Assembly (NCBI GenBank): GCA_947492185.1
Contig: CANLMR010000001.1
Location: forward strand, 992,001 to 1,056,000
Reading direction: 5' to 3'
Length of the DNA: 64,000 nucleotides
From: an uncultured Tenacibaculum sp.
Lineage (GTDB): Bacteria > Bacteroidota > Bacteroidia > Flavobacteriales > Flavobacteriaceae
Numbering within the stretch: the stretch's first letter is position 1; each line of letters opens with the position of its first letter. The notes under the pieces were generated by a model. It saw only the letters and a program-made list of their open reading frames with translations. It did not search any database and was not told the origin of the DNA. This document shows, one piece after another, positions 7,069-14,673 of this stretch. A program made the translations under genes and the position numbers.

Positions 7069-9192
7069 ATGGCAATTTTATCGAAAATTAGAGAACGCTC
7101 TTGGTTATTAATTCTTATCATAGGTTTAGCATTGTTTGCTTTTGTATTAGATCCATCAACGTTATCAGATTTCTTTAATTCTACAAAGATGAATGAGGTA
7201 GGACAGGTGAATGGTGAAACTATATCTCGTCAAGAATTTGCAGAAGCATTAGATAATTATAAAGCGCAAACAGGTAATCGAGTATCTGAAATGCAAGCAG
7301 CTAAAACTGTATGGAATAACTTATTACGTCAAAAAATTTATGATAATCAGTTAGCTGAAGCTGGAATCACTGTAGGAGAAGCTGATATTTTAAAAGCGTT
7401 ATATGATACTGAATTCATTAAAAACGACCCTAGATTTTTAACTACGGATGTTTTTGATAAAGAAAAGTTTAAAGAATTTTTAGCTACGATTAAAGCGGAA
7501 AATGGTGCAGACTGGAACAATTGGAGACAATATATGGCTTCAGTTAAAAGTAATCTTCAAAAAACTACTTACGATAACCTAGTTGCAGCTGGTTTAGGCG
7601 CTTCTTTAAAAGAAGGTGAAAACGAATACTTAACCGAAAATACTAAGGTTAACGCTAATTTAGTTTTCTTATCATACACATCTGTTCCTGATAGTTTAAT
7701 TACTGTAACTAGAGGAGAAATTAAAAACTATATAGAAAATCATCCTTCTGAATTTGAAGTTGAAGCATCTAGAGATGTAAGATATGTTAAGTTCAATATA
7801 AAAGCTACACCAGAAGATGAAGGTGAGATTAAAGGAAGTGTTGCAAAGTTAATTGAAGATTCAACTAACAAACAAGGAGCTGTAGTTTCTGGATTAAAAT
7901 CAGCAACAGACTATAAATTGTTTTTAGAAGAAACTGAATCTGATATTCCTTTTAAAGATGCTATCCAATATAAATCTCAAGTTCCTCAAGTAATCGCTGA
8001 AGAATTATTTAATGGAAATAAAGGAGATGTATTCGGACCATATAAAGATCAAGATTACTTTAAACTTTCTAAAATAACAGAGGTATTAGAGTTACCTGAT
8101 TCTGCTCAAGCAAGACATATTTTAATTCCTATTGCAGGAGCTCCAAGTGCTGATGCAACAGTAACTAATACAGACGAACAAGCTAAGCAATTGGCTGACA
8201 GTTTATTAACCGTTGTAAAAAAGAATAGGTCTAAATTTGATAATTTAGTTAAAGAATTTTCATCAGATAAAGGATCGGTTGATAAAGGTGGTTTCTACGA
8301 TTGGTTCCCATACAACCAAATGGTTCCTGAATTTAGAGACTTTGTTTTTGAAGGAAAAAAAGGAGATATGGGAGTAGTTAAATCTGCTTTCGGATATCAC
8401 GTTATTTTAATAGAAGGTCAAAAGAATTTCCAAAAAGCAATAAGATTAGCAACTTTCGCACGTAAGATAGAAGCTTCTGAAATTACTGAAAATGCAGTTT
8501 TCCAAGACGCTGAAACATTCGCTTTAGAAATTTCTAAAGGAACAAGTATTGATGAAGCAGCAAAGCAAAAAGAATTAACAACTTTACCAGCTGTTGGTTT
8601 AAAAGCTTTAGATGAGAATGTACCAGGTTTAGGAAACGAAAGACAAATTATTACTTGGGCATTTGGAAAAGATGCTAAAGTGGGAGATTATAAGCGTTTT
8701 GATGTTGAAGGTGGATATGTAGTTGCTACAATATCAAACATTACAGAAAAAGGATTAACGCCAGTTGACAAAGCAATTAACAAAGTACGTCCAATTTTAT
8801 TAAATGAGAAGAAAGCTGAAATTTTAAAAGGTAAATTTTCAGCTGGTACTATTGAAGAAATAGCATCATCTAACAAACAAACTGTAAGAGCTATTACAGA
8901 TGTAAATTTAAAATCACCTACATTAACGGGTATTGGTTTTGAACCTAAAGTAGTTGGAGCGATGTTAAATGCTAAAGAAAATCAATTATACAAAGAAATT
9001 GAAGGAGATAGAGGAGTATATGCTTTTGTGGTTACAGGTAAAGAATTACCTACAGCATTACCAAACTACGATACCTATCGTAAGAGATTAGCAAATCAAA
9101 GAAAAAACCAAACATTTAATATGTTTGAGGCTATTAAAAAGGCTTCTGATATTGAAGATGGAGTAAGTTCTTTTTACGGAATCGATCAATAA
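7069..9192 (+). CDS. PpiD/SurA-like peptidyl-prolyl isomerase
   Basis: A 707-residue foldase anchored by one N-terminal transmembrane helix (residues about 12-29), with the remainder in the periplasm. Next comes a SurA_N-like chaperone region (MNEVGQVNGETISRQEFAEAL). A parvulin domain runs from about 345 (QARHILIP) to 445 (FGYHVILIEG), and a second, more divergent parvulin-like region follows. These enzymes help outer-membrane proteins fold. It has its own candidate promoter and a strong terminator, so it is separate from the upstream envelope operon although functionally related. Confidence 0.92.
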   Translation: MAILSKIRERSWLLILIIGLALFAFVLDPSTLSDFFNSTKMNEVGQVNGETISRQEFAEALDNYKAQTGNRVSEMQAAKTVWNNLLRQKIYDNQLAEAGITVGEADILKALYDTEFIKNDPRFLTTDVFDKEKFKEFLATIKAENGADWNNWRQYMASVKSNLQKTTYDNLVAAGLGASLKEGENEYLTENTKVNANLVFLSYTSVPDSLITVTRGEIKNYIENHPSEFEVEASRDVRYVKFNIKATPEDEGEIKGSVAKLIEDSTNKQGAVVSGLKSATDYKLFLEETESDIPFKDAIQYKSQVPQVIAEELFNGNKGDVFGPYKDQDYFKLSKITEVLELPDSAQARHILIPIAGAPSADATVTNTDEQAKQLADSLLTVVKKNRSKFDNLVKEFSSDKGSVDKGGFYDWFPYNQMVPEFRDFVFEGKKGDMGVVKSAFGYHVILIEGQKNFQKAIRLATFARKIEASEITENAVFQDAETFALEISKGTSIDEAAKQKELTTLPAVGLKALDENVPGLGNERQIITWAFGKDAKVGDYKRFDVEGGYVVATISNITEKGLTPVDKAINKVRPILLNEKKAEILKGKFSAGTIEEIASSNKQTVRAITDVNLKSPTLTGIGFEPKVVGAMLNAKENQLYKEIEGDRGVYAFVVTGKELPTALPNYDTYRKRLANQRKNQTFNMFEAIKKASDIEDGVSSFYGIDQ

Positions 9193-9213
9193 GATCATTC
9201 CTAAATAATATAT

Positions 9214-9243
9214 AAAGACCGAGTAAACACTCGGTCTTTTTTT
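9214..9243 (+). terminator. Terminator of the PpiD-like gene
   Basis: Perfect 11-bp stem AAAGACCGAGT/ACTCGGTCTTT (9214-9224, 9229-9239) with loop AAAC and a T-run to 9243. It may also serve the minus-strand gene beyond it, but the minus-side T-tract is interrupted. Confidence 0.9.
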
Positions 9244-9266
9244 ATATTATTTTACATTACATCTTT

Positions 9267-9833
9267 TCATTCAGAAAGCCAATCAATGTATTTATATTTT
9301 AGATGATCTCTTTTTTCGGTTGAATCAACTAATACGTCAATTCCTCCGTCATATGGTGCAATAACACATTTCTCTGTCAGACTTACAAACATTGCTCTTA
9401 TTTCATCATCAGCTATTGCTTTGAGGATTTCATCCTTTTTTCCGTTTTCCCATTTCTCAATCTTTACGTAAATGTCAAAGAACATTTCATCTTCATGTTC
9501 TTGAGGCCTTTCCTTGTGTAAGTCAATAGTTAAAACTTTTTGAAATTCTCCGAAGTCAGTCAGTTGTTTATAGTTATCATTCGTAATGTCGTTGGTGTAA
9601 AGTCCGAAAGAAATTGCTACATCTGATTTTTCTCCAATCAGGTCATTAATTAATTGGTTTTGTCGGTCAAGTATGATTTTATATTCATCTTCAGTTTCAG
9701 CATATCTTTTTGATTCAGGAAGACTGTGAATTCTGAAACATCTGTTGGGATATACCAATTTTAATTCATAATTGATTGGCAACGATTCTGAATATTCCTT
9801 ATTCCAATAACCTATAAATTCGCTTTCTGTCAT
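9267..9833 (-). CDS. DUF3885-like protein of unknown function
   Basis: A soluble, acidic 188-residue protein without signal peptide or membrane segment. The N-terminal part contains RCFRIHSLPESKRYAETEDE, and the C-terminus contains APYDGGIDVLVDSTEKRDHL followed by KYKYIDWL. The closing YDGGxDV...KYxxWL pattern resembles DUF3885. The function is unknown. It lies alone at the left end of the variable 9.3-14.5 kb block, so it may be an accessory gene. An immunity-type role is possible but has no support in the sequence. Confidence 0.7.
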   Translation of the reverse strand: MTESEFIGYWNKEYSESLPINYELKLVYPNRCFRIHSLPESKRYAETEDEYKIILDRQNQLINDLIGEKSDVAISFGLYTNDITNDNYKQLTDFGEFQKVLTIDLHKERPQEHEDEMFFDIYVKIEKWENGKKDEILKAIADDEIRAMFVSLTEKCVIAPYDGGIDVLVDSTEKRDHLKYKYIDWLSE

Positions 9834-10016
9834 TTTTTGTAAATTATATATTTAGCGACTTTGTAAATAAACACAGACTTTTTGAGTAAGTTCAAAATCT
9901 TTATATTTTCTTATACATTGTGCTTTTTTAGAGCCTGAATTATTCGGGCAAATATTTTGTTCCCATTTCCAATATTTAAGTGAAGTTAAATCTGTTGATT
10001 TTTTAACAATACCATG
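9834..10016. other. Gap between accessory gene and lpxD
   Basis: No ORF is seen. The only recognisable piece is TTATACATTGTG near 9911-9922, which resembles the 3' arm of the cassette-boundary repeats further right but is too short to be sure. Confidence 0.3.
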
Positions 10017-11012
10017 CTATAGATTTTTCACAAATCTTCTTACAGAAACCCATTGTTTTAACATATCTCTGGCATTTTGCGCAGGGTAGCCTAAAACAGT
10101 TTCTCCTGCTTCCACATCATTTATAACTCCAGAGCCAGCACCAACGGTTGCTCCAGAATGTATGGTTGTGTGATCTTTAATAGAAGCGCTTCCACCAATA
10201 ATAACGCCATCACCTAAAGTAACAGAACCAGCAAGTCCACTATGTCCTGCCATAATACAAGAACGTCCCATAATACTGTTATGGGCTATTTGTACTAGGT
10301 TGTCAATTTTACAACCATCACCAATAATAGTGGAGCTAAATTTTGCCCTATCAACACATGAATTGGCTCCAATTTCAACATAATGGCCAATTATAACATT
10401 ACCTATCTGAGGTATCTTAACCAGTTGTTTGCCATCGTCACTTGGTCTATATCCAAATCCATCAGCCCCAATACTTACATTAGCATGAAAAATACAATGG
10501 TTACCAATAATACAGCGTTCACGAATAATAGTCCCAGACCAAACAATGGTGCCATCACCTATAATAGTTTCATCAAAAACACAAACATTTGGGTATAAAA
10601 TTACTCCGTCTCCTAATTCAACGTCTTTTCCTACAAAACAATTTGAACCAATCTTACAACCATTACCAATTTTTGCCGTTTCATGTATCACAGCAGTAGG
10701 ATGTATATCTGTATCAAACATAGGTGATGGCGGTTTAAAAAGTTCCAATATTTTTGCCATTGCTAAATCAACATTTTTCACTTTAATAAAAGCACGATTG
10801 TTGCCAGGGTCAATATTTAAATTATAATTTATCAAGGCAGCACAAGCTTTTGAATCTGTCCATAACTTTAAATATTTATTGCTTCCAATAAATGTAATTT
10901 GATTGCTGTTTGCTGTCTGTAATTCTGCAGGACCTTCAATTTTTTGGTTGGTATTACCAACTAATTCGCCTTTTAAAATATTATTAATTTCACTTATAGA
11001 ATAGGATATCAT
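10017..11012 (-). CDS. lpxD: UDP-3-O-acylglucosamine N-acyltransferase
   Basis: A 331-residue enzyme that transfers a 3-hydroxyacyl chain from acyl-ACP to UDP-3-O-acylglucosamine in lipid A synthesis. An N-terminal LpxD domain (about 1-100) precedes a left-handed beta helix of hexapeptide repeats (about 105-300; e.g. IGNGCKIGSNCFVGKDVELG). The catalytic His is H244 in QIAHNSIMG. A C-terminal helix follows. It is a cytosolic homotrimer in characterised relatives. The gene stands alone here, away from the usual lpxC-fabZ/lpxA cluster, so this may be a second copy; that cannot be decided from this window. Confidence 0.93.
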   Translation of the reverse strand: MISYSISEINNILKGELVGNTNQKIEGPAELQTANSNQITFIGSNKYLKLWTDSKACAALINYNLNIDPGNNRAFIKVKNVDLAMAKILELFKPPSPMFDTDIHPTAVIHETAKIGNGCKIGSNCFVGKDVELGDGVILYPNVCVFDETIIGDGTIVWSGTIIRERCIIGNHCIFHANVSIGADGFGYRPSDDGKQLVKIPQIGNVIIGHYVEIGANSCVDRAKFSSTIIGDGCKIDNLVQIAHNSIMGRSCIMAGHSGLAGSVTLGDGVIIGGSASIKDHTTIHSGATVGAGSGVINDVEAGETVLGYPAQNARDMLKQWVSVRRFVKNL

Positions 11013-11373
11013 TTGTTTTTTTGATTGATTAGTTAGTTGTAAATTTTGAATTTTGAGATTTGGAGAGTTACACTAATACATGCAACTACCTACTAAATGT
11101 AGTTTTATGTTTTGTGTGAAGATAAAAAGAAATTGAATAACTATTATTTAAAAGAGACTCTTCCACTTAATTTAAATAATAGTTTATCAAATAGGTATAT
11201 CGTTTAAAGTATTTTAATAATTCCTAAGGCGTTTCGTTAGCGTAGCTATAGATAAGATGAATATGATTAGAGATGAAGTAATAACAAAACAGCTTTATTT
11301 CTTTGTGTTTTCTTATTCATAGACGTTATTAGTTTTGAAAACTAGTGATAACTTGAGAAGATTTTGTGGAGCG
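11013..11373. other. Long non-coding gap upstream of lpxD
   Basis: No ORF of note on either strand. It holds the presumed lpxD promoter region at its left end and one strong inverted repeat (listed separately). I see no exact TAnnTTTG -7 box facing lpxD. Confidence 0.4.
11139..11184. repeat. 14-bp perfect inverted repeat
   Basis: AACTATTATTTAAA (11139-11152) and TTTAAATAATAGTT (11171-11184) are perfect complements with an 18-nt spacer that itself contains AAGAGACTCTT. There is no T-run on either side, so it is not a standard terminator. It could be a protein-binding palindrome or an RNA stem; its role is unknown. Confidence 0.5.
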
Positions 11374-11415
11374 AAAAAAAAAATAGAAAACCCCGCTTTT
11401 AGCGAGGTCTTCTAT
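11374..11415 (-). terminator. Terminator of the GG-leader peptide gene
   Basis: On the minus strand an imperfect stem (11383-11395 with 11401-11415: ATAGAAaACCcCGCT against AGCGaGGTcTTCTAT) is followed by about ten T residues. It lies about 30 nt past the peptide stop codon, which supports the small gene being transcribed. Confidence 0.8.
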
Positions 11416-11445
11416 TAAAAAAGGTTTATTTACAAAACATGCGTC

Positions 11446-11652
11446 TTAAAAATAGGTGAATTGACATGTCCCTTGACTATACCAATTCATTTTTTTACAA
11501 TAAATATCTGGCCATCCAAAGGTACCTCCAAAAGCAGTACAATCTGCATTTGAATTACAAGCCTGTCCTATTATTGGAAGTTGACCTCCATTAATTTCTT
11601 TTTGCTGACTTTTCGTAAGAAACTTACCTAAGTCTTGAATGTTTTTTTTCAT
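11446..11652 (-). CDS. Double-glycine-leader peptide with four cysteines
   Basis: A 68-residue precursor-like peptide. Residues 1-23 look like a bacteriocin-type leader (KNIQDLGKFLTKSQQKEINGG) ending in Gly-Gly. The 45-residue core starts QLPIIGQAC and has Cys at 32, 38, 52 and 63 (spacing C-x5-C-x13-C-x10-C), consistent with two disulfides. Such leaders are normally cut by a C39-peptidase ABC exporter, but none is in the window. No lanthipeptide or radical-SAM maturase is adjacent, so an unmodified, disulfide-bonded secreted peptide is the simplest reading. It has its own terminator. The activity (toxin, signal or other) is unknown. Confidence 0.8.
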   Translation of the reverse strand: MKKNIQDLGKFLTKSQQKEINGGQLPIIGQACNSNADCTAFGGTFGWPDIYCKKMNWYSQGTCQFTYF

Positions 11653-11815
11653 TTTAATAGTTTTAAAAGGTTAATTATGCTTTTGTTAAAAGCGTTCCTC
11701 TAAATATACTTATTTTATTTTGAATATAATATTCATAATTACTATTGATGAAAAAAATAAGAATTTGTTATTGATTGTATTAAGCTGAAAACTTTAGTCG
11801 TTTTCTTATGGTGGG

Positions 11816-11944
11816 TAACGGTCTTGCGTATGATTTTTTGCGGGAAAAAGACGCGAGTTCTTTTCCGTTATTGCGGAAAGATAATTAATAAGATTGAATT
11901 TCCGTTGGGAAAATTCATCTACAATCAATTTTACACTTTGTTGG
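11816..11944. repeat. Cassette-boundary-like palindromic repeat, copy 1
   Basis: A 129-bp element just downstream of the orphan lipoprotein gene. The left arm starts TAACG (11816) and contains GTATGATTT (11828-11836). The right arm is the 22-nt stretch from AATCAATTTTACAC to TTGG at 11923-11944. The arms are loosely complementary and inner hairpins occur (CTTTTCCG/CGGAAAG at 11860-11880). Copy 2 on the other side of the gene has the same arms and length. The overall look is that of attC-like sites; no integrase is present. Confidence 0.6.
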
Positions 11945-11950
11945 TGTTAG

Positions 11951-12622
11951 TTATTCATATTTATAAAAGACTTTAAATCTATATTTGTTCCAAGAGTCTA
12001 AATGTTCGTAGACTAATCTCTTTTGATTGTCAAACCTCTTTTCAATCATTTCCATTAACTCTTCTTTTTCATCATAAGCGAATTGCTTACTCCAATTGTT
12101 TCCATATTCATAGTTAAGTTTCTCCCCAAAAAAATATTCAGGTTTCTTTGGACGGGGCAAATCTCCCAGTCCTTCGTTCCACCAAGCTTTAAAATGTAGA
12201 ACATTTGTAGGTCGTTTTTGATTATCATATTCGAAATAATATTTATTCCAAGCACTGGTTCCGCCAGTTTCACACATTAGAGAATCAAAGGATACAAGTT
12301 CCCTTTTTCCATTAGCATTTTTAATTGTTCCGTTTCTTATAAAGCTACTTTCAAAAGGTAGAGTGTAATAAAATTTTTCTCCGCCTTTTATTATTGAGTC
12401 CTTTTTGTACCACAATTCTCTTACTAATGTGCTGTCAATATAAGTTGAGTCATATTTATAGACTCTCAAGTGTTTGTCGAAATCTATGAAATCAGCTTTC
12501 TCTGTAGCTACCTTTTGCTCAGATGGAGTGGTTGGATTAGAAATTTCTTTCTTATTCTCTTTTGTTTGACAACTTACAAAGGTTAGAATTATAAAAAGCA
12601 GTATTTGAAATTTGTTATTCAT
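11951..12622 (-). CDS. Orphan lipoprotein of unknown function
   Basis: A 223-residue protein with a lipoprotein signal (LLFIILTFVSC, Cys at about 18) and a Lys/Glu/Thr-rich linker. A YxYD/WYKKDS-type region follows, repeating charged and aromatic beta-strand patterns such as FEYDNQKRPTNVLHF and FDNQKRLVYEHLDSW, reminiscent of RHS- or YD-like strands. I do not recognise the family. The ATG at 12622 is preferred over a TTG at 12637 because it begins the signal peptide. The gene is tightly framed by two related palindromic repeats, so it may be a mobile single-gene cassette. Confidence 0.75.
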   Translation of the reverse strand: MNNKFQILLFIILTFVSCQTKENKKEISNPTTPSEQKVATEKADFIDFDKHLRVYKYDSTYIDSTLVRELWYKKDSIIKGGEKFYYTLPFESSFIRNGTIKNANGKRELVSFDSLMCETGGTSAWNKYYFEYDNQKRPTNVLHFKAWWNEGLGDLPRPKKPEYFFGEKLNYEYGNNWSKQFAYDEKEELMEMIEKRFDNQKRLVYEHLDSWNKYRFKVFYKYE

Positions 12623-12628
12623 TCTAAT

Positions 12629-12760
12629 TAACGCCAACTGTTTTGTGTATGATTTGTTGAGTCTTTCTGCAACTAATTTAGCAAATACAAACCGAATAGA
12701 AAATCCGTGAGGATTTTCGTAAGTAGACGAGTACTAGCAATGAATTATACACGTTGTCAG
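12629..12760. repeat. Cassette-boundary-like palindromic repeat, copy 2
   Basis: A 132-bp element between the lipoprotein start and the ATPase stop. The left arm starts TAACG (12629) and has GTATGATTT (12647-12655). The right arm at 12739-12760 matches copy 1 at 17 of 22 positions (core TACAC[TG]TTGT). A perfect inner hairpin GAAAATCC/GGATTTTC lies at 12699-12718. The ATPase stop codon (12757-12759) lies within the right arm. Confidence 0.6.
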
Positions 12761-14448
12761 GTAAAGTTTTTCACCTCTACTTTTTCACACCTACATTTCC
12801 ATTGTTTTTTTGATGCATTACCAATTTTTACTTGCTCAATCATCTTATGGCAATCTTCGCAATAAATGCTATCGTAAAAGTCTAAAACAGCATTCCCGAA
12901 TTTTTCTGCCTCAGTTCTTGAGATAGACCTAGACCACTCATTATAATGAGCGCCAACCAAATTTCTTAATATAAGCCAATTATTAATTTCTTCAGTTTTG
13001 CTTGCAAGTTTGGTTTTTTTCAAGGTTTTGTTAATCCCAGGCCACAGATCGCCTAAAGTATACTTATCGTATTTTTTTCTGGTTACTGAAATTGGAAGAT
13101 TAATACTGAGTTCATTGCAAATCCTTTCTAATAATAAGCCTGCTTGACCACATATTTCATAAGTTTGTGAAGTGGATAAGGATGCCCTAAAAATCTCAGC
13201 ATTAGATAAACCATCACTTGTAAATGTTGGACCAGCATTAAACACCCAATTACTAATTTCAAATTGAATAATTTGATGAGATTTTTGCCTAAAAACTTCT
13301 CTTAATTGTTCACTAAATAATCGATCATGTGTTGTTAAAACTATTTGCCAATCTTTGAATTCCTCAACAATATATCTAACACAATCAATTCTATATGTTG
13401 AATCAATACTCTGAAAAACGTCGTCTAAGACTAAAATTTTTTCTTGACCTAATTCTGACGCCTCTTTAATAAAGGCTAAATATGTTAATAAGGATAATAA
13501 ATCTAAATTCGCTTCCGAAAAAACTCTAATTGGACTTGTTTTTTTATTAGAGGTTAATTTGACAATGAATGATAAATCTGTATCTGTTTTTTTCCCGGCT
13601 TCTAATTTTATGGATTTTAAAATTTTTCCTGAAGGAGAAATACTTTTGAATGATTCGGTAATGTTGACTCCAATTTTTTCTATTGTAGCTTGTAGAACTT
13701 GTTTATTAGGTTTTCTATTTAAATCTCTTGTTTTTGAACTGTTGAGTTGTCTTACTTGTTTATTTAAATCGGTTATTGTTTGGTTTATTTCTAAAATTTC
13801 TTGGACAAATGGATTTAAAAAATCTTGCTTAAGAACAGTTTGTTCTTCTATGGTTTTTGTAAATAATCTAATTTGAACAGGAATATTTTTAATCTTTGAT
13901 TTTTTTTCAAGTTCTGTTATTAATTTTTTTCTAGTCTTCCTTAGATCAATAATTTCTTCTTTAATATCTGAAATTAAAATATCTGGAGATTTATCCCAAG
14001 TGTTTTTCTGGCTTCTAAAAAAATCAAAAAAAACGCGTTGTCTTTCAAAACTTGGGGTATTCCAGAATAATAAAATATCTTTTCTTCTTAGAATGATTGG
14101 TGCAATATTAAATTTCTTTAAAGGTATATTGTTATAGGATGTTTTACCTTCGTCATTAATGATACTACGTGTATAAATCTCATTATTATCGAATTTTATT
14201 CTCACATAAGTGTCTTTGGGTCTTACTAAAGAATTTGCAGATGGAATGGTACCAGAGCCAAGATTATGGGTTTTATGAATTCTCCCCTGAAGTACAAACT
14301 CGATTGCATCAACAATGGAGGACTTTCCTGTTCCATTATCGCCTACAATTATTGCAGAAATGGGTTTGCCAACCTTATCTTGCAATAGAACATTAGCCTT
14401 ATTTGGTATGCCTCTAAAATTTGATATTTCTATTTCAGTGATTTTCAT
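12757..14448 (-). CDS. SMC/RecF-like ATPase with HEPN-like tail and Zn ribbon
   Basis: 563 residues. The N-terminus (ITEIEISNFRGIPNK) and Walker A (GDNGTGKS, 36-43) are of the RecF/SMC type. A charged, helical, probably coiled-coil middle follows (about 160-260), then a signature-like FSEANLDLLSLLTYLAFI, Walker B (ILVLDDVFQSID, near 341) and the H-loop TTHD (near 373). The C-terminal helical part contains RNLVGAH (R495-H501), which fits the RN-x4-H pattern of HEPN ribonucleases, then cysteines 530, 533, 552 and 554, a likely zinc ribbon. The family and target are not recognised. An ATP-dependent defence or repair role is inferred from the architecture and the variable locus. ATG at 14448 chosen over TTG at 14451. 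Confidence 0.82.
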   Translation of the reverse strand: MKITEIEISNFRGIPNKANVLLQDKVGKPISAIIVGDNGTGKSSIVDAIEFVLQGRIHKTHNLGSGTIPSANSLVRPKDTYVRIKFDNNEIYTRSIINDEGKTSYNNIPLKKFNIAPIILRRKDILLFWNTPSFERQRVFFDFFRSQKNTWDKSPDILISDIKEEIIDLRKTRKKLITELEKKSKIKNIPVQIRLFTKTIEEQTVLKQDFLNPFVQEILEINQTITDLNKQVRQLNSSKTRDLNRKPNKQVLQATIEKIGVNITESFKSISPSGKILKSIKLEAGKKTDTDLSFIVKLTSNKKTSPIRVFSEANLDLLSLLTYLAFIKEASELGQEKILVLDDVFQSIDSTYRIDCVRYIVEEFKDWQIVLTTHDRLFSEQLREVFRQKSHQIIQFEISNWVFNAGPTFTSDGLSNAEIFRASLSTSQTYEICGQAGLLLERICNELSINLPISVTRKKYDKYTLGDLWPGINKTLKKTKLASKTEEINNWLILRNLVGAHYNEWSRSISRTEAEKFGNAVLDFYDSIYCEDCHKMIEQVKIGNASKKQWKCRCEKVEVKNFT

Positions 14449-14461
14449 CAAAAATTTTATC

Positions 14462-14500
14462 TAACGTTTGATATACGTAAATGCAGTATATCTGCATTTA
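14462..14500. repeat. Possible third cassette-repeat arm
   Basis: TAACG at 14462-14466 again lies immediately upstream of a minus-strand gene start, followed by GATATACGTAA and a perfect hairpin AAATGCAG/CTGCATTT (14479-14499). A matching right arm was not found, so this may be a degenerate or partial copy. Confidence 0.35.
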
Positions 14501-14620
14501 TATGGTTGTTTGTTAAATAGTTGTTTTTTTAGTTTTTTAACGTATTTAATACTATAAAAATAGCAATTGTTTTTTGCAACTCTGTCTTATGAAGAATAAA
14601 TATCTGAATTTAATTAAAAC

Positions 14621-14652
14621 AAAAAAGCAATCTCAATTGAGATTGCTTTTTT
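14621..14652 (-). terminator. Terminator of lpdA
   Basis: A perfect 32-nt palindrome, AAAAAAGCAATCTCAA and its complement, ending in a T-run on the minus strand, 22 nt past the lpdA stop. The core AAAAGCAATCTC recurs in the mdh terminator. Confidence 0.9.
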
Positions 14653-14673
14653 AATATAATTTAAAACGTTGTA

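Noticed and set aside
10383-10827. Two plus-strand ORFs opposite lpxD
   Set aside because: They arise from the hexapeptide-repeat codons of lpxD on the other strand.
9240-14660. Prophage or conjugative island
   Set aside because: No integrase, relaxase, phage structural gene or insertion sequence is present; the block is better explained as small independent accessory genes around lpxD.
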